DNA from: Baylisascaris procyonis
Taxonomy: Eukaryota > Nematoda > Chromadorea > Rhabditida > Ascarididae
Length of the DNA: 64,000 nt
Direction: 5' to 3'
NCBI GenBank assembly: GCA_037389465.1
Contig: JAZARR010000214.1
Span: forward strand, 4,092,001-4,156,000
Positions 33,255-47,381 of this stretch are shown piece after piece; position 1 is the stretch's first letter, and each line of letters opens with the position of its first letter. The translations under genes and the position numbers were made by a program. The notes under the pieces were generated by a model. It saw only the letters and a program-made list of their open reading frames with translations. It did not search any database and had not been told where the DNA came from.

Positions 33255-36200
33255 TCATTTATGATCATCTCTGGAGGTCATACGAAGCAGCTTTTGTATG
33301 GGTACCCATCCGGTTAGTCCAGCTGAATTGAGACATTTGCACGTTGATCGACGTTTCGCAATGACCTGAAAACGAGAGTTTTACTTGATTTGAATAAATA
33401 AACCTGTACGGCAATAAAGAAAGTAAGATTTGCGTTTAATTACTACTTAGCATAAGGGCAAAGAAAGTCGGTTAGACGGTGGAATTAAAGGTGAAGGCTG
33501 GGATTAGGAATTATAGTTGATTATATTCTTTTAAGCAATAAACTAAGGTTTCCCGTCTTTGCTGCTACTGGCAGTAATGAATTAGTTGTGAAGAAATCCG
33601 ACATCTACCCTACCATGTACTGCAGGAAGTATCGATGATACTGTATTGACGCCTTCCTCGCTTCCAGTCCGAGTACGAATGTGATGAAGTGATAAAACAT
33701 GCTATGTGAAATCAAATACCTCACCCTAACTAAAACTCTCAAAAATATGGAGCTCCAAACTTGTGTATTAGAAGGAGAAAGGGAGGGAAATGGTTTGTTA
33801 CGTTAGTCGCTAACTAAATCACTGAATAGAAAAATCTGTGAACGATATTAATTTCTGCTATGTTCACACCGGTAAATATGAGTCGTTTTCCTACACGAGC
33901 GATTGGCTACGCAAAGTTGTCCAAAGATTCAGGCTTATTTATGCACCACAATTGCACGATAAAATTTGCATATTATACAAATTGTACCATGTCTTCAAGT
34001 CGCTAAACTTCCTTTAATATTAAGTGAATAAAATTATTCGTTAAATTGTATATGTTTATTTGCATAAACATAGGCATGATGGCCTTATGATACAATTTTA
34101 AAAAATTATGCAAGGAATATTTAAAATACAACCAAATTGGGAATGCATAATGAACATTGACATTGATAAACGCCTATTGTAATCTCAATTATGAGAACGG
34201 CAGATTGCATAAATACTCAAAGAAATATAGAGAATTATTTCATAAAACGTTTTTTGAAACAAATCGGAAACGAACCGACTACGTAAACTCTGCACTAAAA
34301 ATTCATCTTTTTTTGCTCCCATTGAGGAAATACAGAAGAATATTCGAATTCAAATATCCAATTGTTCATGATTTCTCCAGAAAAGAATAAATACGACCGA
34401 AAATTTTTTAAAATTTACCATGTGCCCAGATTATAGTCATCGAGCACCTTAGAGCTGAAGAAGGTGTAAGACTTTTACTTAAAATGCTCACAAACTATAT
34501 GAGAGGCTATTGCTCTCTTACTGGAAAGACTGGAAGGTTTGCTTAAGTCGAATGGGAAAGTTTCCTCGAAAGTCTCTCATCTTTTAGTGAAACAATTTGT
34601 ACTAACCTTGAGAATTTCGCCTCGTTTCGTGGTCAATTGTTCCTTCTCGGGGTCACCATCCCAATCCTCAGCAGCTAGTGCCAATGAGAATGTTTTCCTA
34701 CGTGACCTATTGAAACCATCTCTAACAACGGCCCAGTCGTATTGTGCTTCTCCTTTCGAGGAATTACTCTCATCAAAGCAATCGCCACTCGTATGTTCCC
34801 TTCAAATATCAGTTTATTGTATTGCAAAATTTTTACAAATACTGGCATAAGAATATACCGATCTCGTTTATGTAAACCCGTATGTACACCTTTATGAGAT
34901 GCTCCTGTATGAGATCATATAAGCTCCTTCAGAAACAATTCCAAGCGGCCAAAAATACTTTAAAAGGTTGAAATATCGCTAAATCCTTGTTGGTATCATT
35001 CGGATGCGATTTCTTCTTCACTGCAAAGAAAGATGTGACGATTTTTCAGCGCACAGAGCGAACTTGGCCAATGGGCATGCGCCGAAAAGATTTATGCAAC
35101 AAGGTAGTCCAGTAAGTGTGGATTTATTAAAGTAATTGATTTCATATGGTAGTTGAGATAGGTATTTACATTTAAAATTCCGAAAATAAGATCCTCAATT
35201 TCCAGGGAAAGATATTAGAAACAAGTATCTGCCAGAATGCCATGCTATGATGCTCATTGCAAGTTGTGATAGAAGCCACGTTGTTGATATGTCCTGTATT
35301 CTCGAGATTTTCGCAATTATTGCACGACACTATTTCCACACTACTCGTCACACTTTACGTCATTATGTTGTTTATACTCTTAATGTTTTGTTGCCTTTCC
35401 CATACCTTATTATACCTTTTCTTGTATGGGAACATTATACCTTTCCTATTATTATACCTTATATACCATACCTTATTATTCTCCTCTTCAATTTTTTTCT
35501 TGTTTTTATTCCCCGGATCATCAGATTTTTGAATTTTTTTATTGAAATACTTTCATTCTTCTTTTTCTTGGAATTATTTCTCTAGAACAAATGTTAATCT
35601 AATTAAAACGTTTGCGTGAACGCCTAAAACAATGTCTAAACAGTCTAAAACTAAAATTTTATATTCATATAATTAGTGAAGTAAAGTAGCACTCTTTAAT
35701 CACAGCAATTTGTGCTCGTTTTTAATGATAGAAATATACCACTGTTAAGAGCTGGTGATCTTTGTTACTTTGCTCATCAGACGATACCATAGAAGGATCA
35801 CCTCTATTAGGCCAAGAGTATAATACTCTTAAGTTTTCTTGAAAGAAATGAATTAGTATGAAAGACTAGATTTCAAAAAGCACATATTACCAGATAATTT
35901 TCATCCCGATTTACAAAGCGATTCAAAGCGTCCTATTCTCGGCCTATTTTCTTATGTTTATTTCTGAGCTTGCGCTTTCGCGATATGCTCTTAGTTTTCC
36001 TATACTTAACTTTTTTTATGCGATATGGTTTCGCGATCTTAATGCTTCCTATTACCGTATTTGATCAACACCTTATAGACAATGTAAAATTTCTTGTCCG
36101 AAATATTCCTATAGAGAAGAATTTCACTTTATTCACGAATATTTTCAAAATTGGCTGAATTTTTGATCGTAAAGCGGTTATTCCCGAATTGTGGAATATT

Positions 36201-38398
36201 TATTACCTTTATATCCCCCCATTAAAAGATAAATTTCAAAAGATCCACCCGCATATTGCTAGTGACAGATAGCATCGCCGAATTAAGTCATCTAGCCATA
36301 TAGATGGGTGATTTTTGCGTCAACGGTGCGATTGTTCATGAGTCGCATTGGCTAACAATTCGATATGACCTTTCTGCCGGAAATTCTGATTAAGTGGTTG
36401 ATCACGCACTGCTTTTGGATAAGCAATTGCTATCGCAAAAAACATATGGAACGATATGCGCAACAATCGGTATCTTAGTCTAGATCACATCGAGATATTC
36501 TTGAGAATACAATATTTCTCTTTGGAAACAATCATGGCACTCACTACATTGGAAGAACAAATCATCGGCTCATGTAAACCATTTTTTAAATGCTCTCCCG
36601 CCATCCTTTCACTTCTTTCACTCACTAAATAAAACACTAAGAGGAGAAGCAAGCAAGATGAGCTGGTAAGATATGTGGTCTCTAGCTGTTCCGCTTACAA
36701 GAACGACCTAAATAAAACATCGCTAACAAATAACGAATAAAAAACTTATGTATTGGCACTTTCAGATTTTAAATCGTACAACTGCTCATGCAAATCATCA
36801 AAAAATTTCTTTTTTTTAATGTCATAACTAAGGCAAGACGATAATCGGTCCACCATGAGGAGCTTGCAGGCTTTTTCCAGATGCTTAAAAAACACCTATA
36901 AAGAAGCTTCTGTGGCACACTTCCCCAATTGTTTCAGCTTTCTGAAATGGGAAATTCAATAAGTCAATATATTCTAAACTGCGGTTCCATGAAATGACTC
37001 TAGTGCCTCACAATATCATTGTTATATTGAATTCCACTGGTACTGTAGGGGAAACATTGAGACGTTCGTGCTGTTGAGGATTTTCGCTGCAAAATCTTTG
37101 CACAAGAAGACTCTTGCGCCATGAGATATGTTAATGAAAATACCCACACCAAAAGACTTTTATATCGGTGAGCGTCCTAATGCGGCGTCTATGCTATGAG
37201 CCATTTGCGCCTCAGAATTTTTTTGTCGTGGGCTGTTTTGTCATAGGGATTTCCCCGCTAAGATATTCATGCCAAGCGAAATAGCACAAGAAGGCTCCTG
37301 TGCTTCATGAAATGTTCATATTGCCGCGAGAATGCTTGCGACCTAGGCTACTATGTTACCGGTGACTGCCATTTTAGTTTTTCCTTCTCGTGTAGAAGTG
37401 CTGGATATCCATCCTTATAGTGCCGGATATCTATTGCAATCTATATAGTGTTTTTTCGGATCTAGACCCAGTCGGCAAGGACGAAAGATCGGTTCGATAA
37501 AAGCGAGAATTTTTTTCCGCAACTGTGTAATTTACGGTCGTAATAGGTGTCTCTGCGAGCATATGCAAACGGTCATAAATCCTCAATTCGCTTTCAGTAC
37601 ATATCACGGCAGATGTAAAGCTGCACCTAACAAGCTATTAGTAAGATTTGCTTGTGTAGAAAATGTATTCGCATTCCACATGCGACTGATTGTTGACACC
37701 AGTTTGAGAAGCGTGGTCCGCCATGATACTTCATGATTTGATTTCATTGCTGACAGATGGCTGTATACTATTCCGGCAGATAGTTGGGTATCGTACCGAC
37801 AGATATTTGCCTATTGTAAGATCGTGTACTGCATATAGTCGACGTTTTTAAATAAAGCATTTGTTTTATGTGCTATAAAATATATGTTCATAATTTATCT
37901 GATTTTACTAAATGTTTGTTAATAGCAAATTCGCCTAATCTTAAGACAAATGCATTTGTGCGGTAATATTAAAGCGATATTGGCAAACCCTGAGGAGATA
38001 TTATTGTTGAGTGGAGGGACTAGGAGGAAGAAGAGAAGAGAATGAAAGCTGCTTTATGTTTGAAAACAAGTTTTTTTTTTTTTAAATAGTTTATTTTTTA
38101 CTGCTCTTCAAATCATTGCTTCCTTATAGTGCATAGAAATTGGAACTCATCGTCACCATAGAAGATTCCAAACCATTAGGCCAGCAATCTCAACCAATAT
38201 ACTCACTTATAAACAGATTATTAAGTGATATCGTCATTCCATAAAGAGAACTAACCTTGTGGTATTCGATTGTTGCGTTACGGTTGATGCATGATCGTCT
38301 ATATCATCGAATTCAGCGAGTGCTTCGGCTATCTTGTCATCCGTAGCAGCCAGTGGATTGCAACCCATTTTTCTACCCTCACTTCGTGTGCATCGAGC
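33255..38398 (-). CDS. Protein with C-terminal SH3 domain, 3' exons
   Basis: Three exons agree in phase (2, then 0): 38398-38256, about 34799-34607 and 33365-33255, the last ending in TGA. The last two together form an SH3 domain: TFSLALAAEDWDG, EQLTTKRGEILKVI, CLNSAGLTGWVPIQKLL, matching the usual ALYDY, ELSF-KGD and G-WVP pattern. Upstream is an acidic, Ser-rich linker (KIAEALAEFDDIDDHASTV). SH3 domains bind proline-rich peptides, so this is probably an adaptor or signalling protein; its partners are unknown. The acceptor of the middle exon is at 34800 or at 34788, both in phase, changing four residues. A frame at 38591-38806 and exons at 41.9-42.8 kb could be further upstream parts, but were not joined with confidence. 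The 34.8-38.2 kb intron holds no other clear gene. Confidence 0.62.
37101..37320 (+). repeat. Pair of diverged direct repeats
   Basis: CACAAGAAGACTCTTGCGCC at 37101 and CACAAGAAGGCTCCTGTGCT at 37285, each followed by a similar ATGA-ATGTT stretch, 184 bases apart. The flanks also share scattered words, suggesting an old tandem duplication of roughly 180 bases. Confidence 0.5.
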
Positions 38399-40997
38399 CT
38401 AAATTCATATCATTCATAAACATTACACTCATCATTCACTATTACTTGATGGAAAATCCTCATAATTGGTTATTCTCAAAGATTTTTTAAAATAACAGGA
38501 TTACATCAATGACTGTCCTAGCATTAGTAGTTTTGGTATTAGTGAATATACTCGCGATCGTATCTATCCCGTCCACAAACAGGTGAAAATCTATTTCAGA
38601 AGAAGTGGAGGATGTTGAAACGATATTCTTCCGCAAACTTCACGCCGTTGTATTGGAATGTAAAATGGCTGAAATTTCCGTCGATTTTTATCAATCGAAA
38701 TTTTGTAGCGACTTTTTTTCGTTTGCGGCCACAACTGGATTTGTACCGAGTAATCGTGAGCCAGCACCGTCGAAAATATGAAATTTGGGACGCAAAAAAA
38801 TGACACCGAGCAAAACTGAACGAGTAGAGACGAGCCTACAATCAGGCCAGCATGAATATTTCAAGTTTAAAACTCTTACTGTTTAAACACAAAAACTAAA
38901 CAATGAAGTAATGAGTAAGGAATATCAGCAGAAAACTCGCGCATATTAGATTGCTTGAATAAGAAGCTAAAAAGTTTTGAGAACTCAACTTATTAGCTGC
39001 AATTTGTCATGAGGGAATAAGGGTTACATCTTAACGTTGCGCAGTGAGCAAGAAAAGAGGGCTTATTATTTTCAAGTTACTGTCTCATTTGGAAGTAGGA
39101 TAAAATGCCGAGAAGGAAATTATGAAGAGCACCCACTACACATCCATTTATTTACAGTAGTTGGCGAATTATGGAGGTACCCGAATATCGAGATCCCCGA
39201 AGTTTTGAGGTCCCCCTAATTCATAGTTTCGGATGCCGAGAGCACTTATAATTTTGCACATTCTATAGCTACCCACTTTTATTTCTCTTCAAGGTGCTTA
39301 TCAGTATTTTTTCGGCAATAGTATAAAATTTGCTCATAATTCCAAAGATATTTGCAAATTTGAGCAAAGCATATGTTGAATTCGTTCTTTTATACGTTTT
39401 CACAAACTTAAACTCGCAAAGCGAATCTATCGCAACGTCGAGTCTATCCCAATGTGTCTATGCGTCTGTGCATCTCTGCCTACGTATGTGCATGCTTGTA
39501 TGTGCATATGTAAATGCGAATCGGGTCTTAATTGCTCACAATTGGGAGCGCATAAAAATGAATCTTTGCAGAACGTTTGTACAGGTGATCGGGTCATTCA
39601 GAATATAGAGATATGAATCTGTATGTTTTTTCTTTTCTTGATAATTTTTATTGTACTATCTCTTTTGCGAGGTTTCCTGTTTGCATTTGCTTTCGGAAAC
39701 GAAAAATTTGATGAGTAATTATGTTTTTAGCCACGATTTTGTGGAATGACTCTTACGGATCTTTAACTCGCTTCGCGTCATGAACGCTGTGGTGGAAAAC
39801 TTTAGAAAGCCAGCGCACATCGTCTCATCCGATTTGATATCCACCTTCATTTGTTTCATTTATATTCTGCTAATCGGCAATGCCCGACAATGACAAAGCA
39901 TTTCAGTCATCCAGCACAAGCCCGAGATTATTCGTCCTTTGTAAATTGTTTTGTAATGGTAGGCCTATCATATCAGCAACAAGGGCGCAGAAAAACTATT
40001 TCCAGAAATACGATAGATTAACAGAGCAATTAAACCATAAAACCATATCCTAACTGCTCCATATTTCACTACTTTTGGGAACTGCTGAGGCGTCTAGTAA
40101 AGTTCAGACTAGACTAGATCAGGCTACCCTGTGTACCTTTTTGAAGTCAGACCAGCCCAGACTATTCACATTATCCTCAAATTTTAGATCGGACTCGACA
40201 GTTTATCAGAAAGCACATGAAAGCTTAATGTTCTAAGCAAGTTCTTAATGAGATGCAACATAAAGGATGTACATCTCTATCATTACTGAATGAGTAGGGC
40301 TAAAAAATACCTTTGGTACCTCACAAATACAATAGAGAGAAAGTTGCTTGCTGATAACATGTTGCTTATCACCCAAGCGATCTTCAACGCGCTCACTTCG
40401 TAATGATACGTTTTACTTTTTACTCACTTCTTAGAATTATCGAGCCACCTCTACTACTTGGGAATGAGGCGAATAATTCCATCTTTGGGCACGCTTGGTT
40501 GTCTATGTACGTGTGGACATGAATACCATACCTTCTACAATATATTGCCCCTCCCTCTTTCTATCCTCCAGTAACAGCAGCCCTTTGGCATGACGAAAAT
40601 CACGACAACTGACAGCACCAAAGTAATGTTCATACTGTGAGGTTTAGACGAGTGGCTATCGAACCATGAAATGAGCGTGCAAATGGAAAAAGATCAACAT
40701 ACAGATTTGGAAGAGAATCATCGGAAGAGATCAACAAAGGCAAGCTGAAAAATGCGAACAAAAAAGGTACATAATGCGTTATAATGTTTTGAACGTCAAA
40801 TTCTGAATTCTTCCATTTTTTGATTCCAACGATGGTTTAATACGAAGACAGATAAAGAAAATTTGCTGAAGTATCATCAGCAGGCAATACGACGAATACA
40901 ATAAACAACACAAAACTTATCCAAGTCTCAAGTAACTATTAAGCACACAAAAACACAGCAGTGCTGTCGACGCTCTTAGCAATGCCTACTGCATACA

Positions 40998-41490
40998 ATG
41001 GCAGAAGACAGCAATGGTTCATCGTTTTTAGAAGGACTAATAGCAGTTAACGATGAACAGTTTGCATGCGTTTTGCACCGATCGAATCTTGATCTTCCAC
41101 AAATTATGTCACATAAAAATGGATCTTTCGTGAGTGACCTCTAAGGGTGGTCGAATCATTTGAAATATGAAGGCATTGTCCTACGCGCTATGTTATTTAT
41201 TATGTAATCTCCCCCGGCATGCTTTCTCACCTCCTCTTACTTTTCGAGCTTCAAAATGTAATAAGTCAGTATATTTAAAGCCGCAGATTGGAGAAGTGAC
41301 TCTCATTGGTCTTTCTGTGCTACCGATAAGATACTTACGGCGGAAGATTGTAAGCGCACATCCCACAAGCCATCCTGGCATCCTTCATTTCCTTCATTTA
41401 TGCCACTCTAATCAGCTGACCTCCATTGCGGCAGCGACGTACAACACGGCGTTTTGCATTCGGCAACAGTTTATCGCTACCAATACCGCG
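40998..41490 (+). CDS. Start of an unidentified plus-strand gene, two exons
   Basis: The first exon (40998-41129, 44 codons) starts at an ATG in a good context (ACAATGG) 19 bases after CGCTCTTAG, and ends TTC before GTGAGTG. It encodes MAEDSNGSSFLEGLIAVNDE, then FACVLHRSNLDLPQIM. The second (41416-41490) follows CTCTAATCAG and ends GCG before GTACGAC, in phase 0 (LTSIAAATYNTAFCIRQQ). A third in-phase segment at 41611-41685 follows AATCGCAG and reaches a stop overlapping AATAAA, which would make a 93-residue protein with a hydrophobic end. The gene may instead continue to exons farther right. No family recognised. Minus-strand frames in 41.2-41.5 kb compete for the same bases. Confidence 0.5.
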
Positions 41491-41929
41491 GTACGACTTT
41501 GACAAGGACTTTTGTAAGCTGGTTAAACAGGTGTCCGTTTTTACAGATCACTCAAATTTCCCTTACTATTTGTTTGCTTCTCTAGACTAGAAACTTTTTG
41601 AGAATCGCAGGCGGTTTTATTCATAGTTACATATGCTATTACATCGTTCTGCACTCGCATCAGTGTTTTGTACGCATATGCATAAATAAATCTAAGAAAC
41701 AGACAAGCACAGAACACCTTTCCGAGTGACGTGTTGCTCGTCGCACTCGTAAGCCGTTTGTCCATTTGTAGAAAGACTGAAAGAAAGAACAAATAAGACG
41801 CTTAAGAGGACACCGAAGCGTTAAGATGCACGTATATTATTTATATATATGCACAGACAGTGAAGCAACAATTCGCAAAAGGTGTGACTGCAATAAATTT
41901 AACGCGATACTTTATGGACGCAACTGTAC

Positions 41930-42778
41930 CTTTTGAAATCTTCTTCGCTCATGCACTAAACCAGTATCCATAACTCCTTGTAATGACCAAACATCCCTAT
42001 GATATTTAATGTTTTGCAAGTGTATGCGTCGTGTGGTCAAAGTACCGAATTGAACCGCCATATGCAATAGCTCAATTTCTCGACAGTCCATCGCGATCCT
42101 AGTATACGTAGAAAAAACACGAACATGACTGCGCATCATTTGTTAAATGCTGGCTGGCTTAATGAAACTTTCGACTAGAAGGAGCAGACTCGATTTTTAA
42201 ATGCGAAGAAATTGGTGCTTTACCGAAGATGACACCCTTGAGGGCAAGCAAACTCAGGAAGGTGGCAGAGTTAGAGCGCTCCAGAAATTTGACTTCGCAG
42301 CAAAGTTTTTGCAGCCAATGTGGTTTCTAGATTGTTCTGCACTCATCTTTGATATTTTTATCTAAAAGAAATTCGGGCACTTTTCTAACTGCAGAAGAAC
42401 AGAGCTAACAAAACTTAGCCCGAGCGAAGGAAACTATCTGCTTTCAATGCAACTCATAACTGTTCTTACAGCTGTATAATGTAGACACCAGCCTTAGCGT
42501 GGGCTGCTCTAACTACATCCCTTATCAGTTCAAATAGCTCGTCGCGACACTGCTCGTCTGAGAGAGAATATTTCGACATACCTAAGTGTGCAGTAAGGCG
42601 ATGCCAGAGACATCAGCTTGAAATAAAAGTGCCTAAGCTTTTCACTGGTGTACCTCAAGTAGCTGCCAACTTCGATTGCGTTGCATAAATAAGACGAGGA
42701 ATTTTGATCGACATGCGATTGGGTTCGAGTTGTGGATGCATTGGAAATTGTGTTATATCCGGATGAAGGCAGAGAAGC
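41930..42778 (-). CDS. Two phase-matched exons of unknown identity
   Basis: Exon 42778-42654 follows TTGCATCAG and ends at AG before GTACACC. Exon 42098-41930 follows ATACTAG and ends AAG before GTACAG. They join in phase 2 to give a Ser/Thr-rich stretch (SGYNTISNASTTRTQSHVD) followed by a charged segment (HLQNIKYHRDVWSLQ, VHERRRFQK). They could be upstream exons of the SH3 gene ending at 33255, since strand and direction fit, but the exons between were not established and a plus-strand gene starts at 40998. The plus strand is also partly open here. Confidence 0.33.
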
Positions 42779-44817
42779 CTGATGCAACATTACAATAGGC
42801 AAGGTCAATTACTCATTGTGGTTTTGCCTCAGGTTTCTCTCTTCTTTTTACAATAAATTGTTTAGGTGAACAAGCGTCGGGCATTAATGTCGTCTTGAAA
42901 CTAGATTTATCAAAAAGTTGTGCTGCCTAATAAAATGAAACAAAAGAAAATTATATTTCCACCAAGAAAGGATCACTCAAAATGACCTCTGACCATTTTG
43001 TGTGGTCCCTTATTTTTGCGGCCCTTTATCGGATCCTTCATCGTTCATTTATCGATTCCCTTATTTTCGGATGCTACATATTCTCTCCCTTCGGCGACAC
43101 GTTTATCAACTCTTCAAAATCGACTTCTCTATCATTATCAACACATATGGCGATTGAGGCAAAATTGAGTGAATAATCCAACGAGTTAATATATCATAAA
43201 ATGAGTTTCAAATTTACGATCACATTTATTAGACAAACTATTTGGCGAACTATTTCCTTTAATAGATTCTATGAGATAATATATCAATTTGGATTGGATT
43301 TTTATTTTTGTGAATAAGTAGTTGACGTTCTCAATTGTTTTGCGATAATTGGAGTACGTCAATGATCCGCACAATATCGTTGATTCGTTGGAATAATGAA
43401 TGTTAATTGGTATGTATACCGTCCATAAAAATAAGGGAATTTGCAGAGAATTTATCATTTATTAGTGCGATGAGTTTATTCACGATACATAAGTGTTACA
43501 AAAGGGCGGATATTTTGAGCTATAGGAAAACATAAGCAAATGTGGTCATAAATTTATGTCATAGTAATATCAGCATATTATGTCGTAGACGGTATAAGAA
43601 AGTAAGTGCATATTATTTACTGCGAAATATCCGTAATAATATGATAGTCATTAGCAATCCAACGTTTTTTTAGCAATAAAATGGGGAATTTTCAACACAA
43701 CTTATACTGAACTGAACTCTTCGAATAAAATTATTATTACAGTGATGCAAAATGCAGTAACTTACAGTGCAATGAAAATGAAATACAGTGCAATGTTTTT
43801 TTGGATGAACGAATAGTTCATTTCTATCATTCGTTAATTTCAACGTGAAGGAAATGCACTTATTGGTGAATATTTAAAAAATCATTTATTAGAAAATTAT
43901 GAAAGAAATAATCTCAGCACTCATTACGTTAATGAAGATATTGAAAATAAGAAATTCGTTTGCAATAATAGAAGTTGAAAAAATTTGAATGAGGATATTC
44001 GCAGGCGATGACGTGTATACAGTGTGGTATATCTTTATATGCTGAAAAATGTGGTCATAAGGTTGCAGAAGAACTTCAGATTCCGCTAAGAGTTTCTATC
44101 AAAATGGCTCACGATTCAAGTTTAGTTAGAAAATGATTCGACATTTCATTTTATGACCTCAGGCAAACAAATAGGTAATTGAAAGCAATGTGACAAAGAT
44201 GAAGGTATGGTCAATGGAGTTGGAGCGGGCAATGTGACAGCTTTAGAGAATACGGTGGGAGCAGGTGGTGATAGGACGATTGCGTGTGGCTTGCATCTCC
44301 CCATCAACACAGACACAACACCTCCCCCTTCTCATCACATTTAACAACGATGCATATATAGCTTACTCTTTCCTGCTCAAGCTATATTTTCAGAATGGCC
44401 AATAATATTTCCGAGAAGTTTTGCAGCAATCTTTGATTGTTATTCCCCACTCTCTTCCATGTGCTTAATAGGAGCCGGTTTGTAAGGATCGATTATTTAG
44501 TGAGACGAAAGGATTGACTTAAAAATTTTTTGCATATTTCTTGCTCCTTCTCACCTCTAAAGGCCGAATTTCGATCGAACATTCTTTATTTCACTTATTT
44601 CATATCTATGTGAGGCATTCTTCGAAACAGGACTGTTTGCATCGATACGATTGCTGCAGTTTTCATCCACCGATTAATTCATTTGGCTGCTTGTGGCTGA
44701 TCGACAGTCCAAAATTATTCCAGTGAACTGAGGCAATGTAATGCCTTGTAGCGATACGATCGGTTGATAGTCAAAAATGAAAATCTGCGAAGTAAGCATA
44801 CGATCACGTTTTGCAGA

Positions 44818-44955
44818 ATGCAACGGTTTATTTTGTTTCAAAGAGAGGATGAGATGAACTTAGTGGATATCGGAAACCGTTGCGACTTTTATAGATTATG
44901 GAACTGCTACTTTTTAACGATGATGCAATCGACATACAAGGCAATATGTTTATAA
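44818..44955 (+). CDS. Short candidate exon or small ORF
   Basis: An ATG lies one base after CACGTTTTGCAG, a good acceptor. The frame runs 45 codons to TAA (FQREDEMNLVDIGNRCDFYR, LWNCYFLTMM). It may be a trans-spliced small gene or the 3' exon of a larger plus-strand gene. Nothing around it could be joined. Confidence 0.28.
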   Translation: MQRFILFQREDEMNLVDIGNRCDFYRLWNCYFLTMMQSTYKAICL

Positions 44956-44999
44956 ATTCCTCAATGATTTTTAAGCTGTAAATGAACGCGCTTGCCCGT

Positions 45000-47381
45000 T
45001 ATTTGCAAATATTACAATTTCCACACTATGTTTCACGCTAGCAATATCAGTAAGAAAATTGTTATTTATGTTTATTAATAAAATTCGAATTAAGTCTGAA
45101 CCCGAATTTTATGGATCGAAATATCCGAATAAATATGAGTTTAAGTGATAGGGAGTGGCGGTAAAGCATCTAAGTTTCATGGCTATCTTCCTCTAACAAT
45201 ATTGTGACTGTTCAACTCAGTGGAGTAGTGGAAAAAATTGTGGTCGAAAAAATCTGAGCCATACCCTATCCATCCTTTCAAAATATTCCTTTGGAAAACA
45301 GGAAGTTTAATGGTTGTGGAACACGGATTAATAAAATTCAAATAAATTTATTGAAAATTCATAATTTCCAAAGTTGTTTAGAAAACCTAATTTCATTTAC
45401 ACTGATAAATTTTATAGAAAAAAATTTAAGAAAGCCTCTTCTCAGATAAAACTGATTTTTTTTTTTGGTTGCTATAGTATATGCATTATAATGACCCTTA
45501 AGCGCTTTATTTCCCACGGAGCAAATATATCGTACTCATGTGAAGAAATGAATTACATTGATGCACATTTATAGTCGTAAAGTCGATTTGATTGTTGCTA
45601 TAGTTTATTGAGGACAGTTTCTCGAAGCGTAGAGAGGGCTAATAGGTTGAATGTAACCTTAGAAACCTCTCATGTCTTCTTGTAAAAAATTTCGGAGTTT
45701 CTTGAGTGCGCATCTACGTTCTGCGATCGGAAATTTGCAATTATGTTTGCTTGAAATTCTGCTAGCATTTTTCCCCTTCCATCGCGATTTCAATTTCTCT
45801 TTTATTTGTGCATATACCTAAAAATGCGCATTTTTCGAATCACTCGAAAAGGGTGAAATCTAAACTCAATCGCTTAATTCTCAATAATTTTTCTATCATA
45901 GTTGAGCAAACGTACAACAACTCATCATATAATTTATTGAAAGTAAATTTTAAAACGATGCAAAAATTTAGAACTAATCAAACAATGAAGGAAAACATTA
46001 TTTAGAAAGTAGACGTAATCGCAAAGCACCAAACTAACAAAGAAAAGACGATCACAAAATAGCACATCAACTTGATTGTTGAGCACTCTTTAGCAACGGT
46101 TTTCACGTGTGCTAAAAAAAAAAAAAATTTTTTTTTTAAACAAATTCATTTCATTGCACAATACATTTGCTAGTTATTAGTTTCATAACTTGCACGCTTT
46201 AATAATGCGCCATTGTTCGATTAGTTTTTTTCTATTCTAGTCGCTTGATAGATCGATGACCATAAGTAAGATAATCGATTTGTTCGAACAATAAAAATCA
46301 TTAGTAATAGAAAAAATAGAAAAAAAAAGCATTTATTGAAGCGATGACTTGTTGTTGAAAATATATATTACTAGATATAGTTTAATTTTTCTTTGCTAAA
46401 TCTTTATGCAATTGACTAATTGAAAGGAGAAGATAAGTAAATAAGAATATCAAATTTGCATATTATTTTCTAACTTGTCTTCTATTCACCAGTGGAACAG
46501 TTCATGCAACTTTTGAATGATATTTTGTTGTAAGCGTATGGAAATAATTGCTTCGCTTAATAGTATTCATTATATAAACAAAAACTTTTATTTCGATTTG
46601 CTTTCAGTATTTATTCATATATTCATATGTAAATATTGACTCAAAACAATATTTCAATATGCCGATATTTATTAAGATAACGATAAGAATTTCTTTTTTT
46701 TTTGATAGAAAATGCAATTGAATGTCACAAATTTATTGTTCGAAATTTTTAGCTAAATGAAATTAAATAATGAAATTGTCTTAAAGTAATGCAAAACAAT
46801 ATTATAGTTTCATGCTATAAAACTAGATTATTAAAAAAAAAAACACGAAAATATTTCGTTAGAAAATTGATGTAAAAATTCCAATCGAGAATAAGGCAAA
46901 AAAAACGTCATAAGCAAATAAGAAAAGACCGTTAGTCTGTTTAATCAAACATATATGAAAGGAAGAAAAATGCAACGAGTGTTATGCACAAATCGTACAC
47001 ATCGCTAACTAAGGCAACCGATGGAATGTTGCTGAATTCATAAGAAATATTCTAGGAAAAAATTCTAATTTAAAGAACTTAAATAATTTTGGCAACTAAA
47101 TAATTAAAAAAAAGCAGAAAAGCAGTCTATCCATTGGATTGAATGCGTAATATCACAATACATGAAAGATCTGCGAAAAAAACCTGTAAATCGAAAAATT
47201 CATTGAAAGGAATTCATTGAAACAGTAGAAATTATAAAAGAATCAATACTCCATACATTTGTGACAATCGCATAAATCAACCAAACCCGACAATCACAAT
47301 ATTTTCGTAAAACTTATGCACACTTTTTTCTTTCGTAGAAAATGGGTTAACAGCAAAAAGAGCATTATAACAATTCGTAAG
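45000..47381. other. AT-rich region without a recognised gene
   Basis: Very AT-rich, with homopolymer runs (A13-T9 near 46117-46139) and only short frames without splice support. No RNA gene was recognised. Confidence 0.6.

Noticed and set aside
41541..41792. Minus exon after TTCTTTCAG near 41779
   Set aside because: All three frames are open and a plus-strand gene may occupy the region, so no frame could be chosen.
44212..44346. Gly/Ala-rich plus-strand ORF (VNGVGAGNVTALENTVGAG) and a Pro-rich minus frame
   Set aside because: Short, no splice or homology support; reads like composition bias on both strands.
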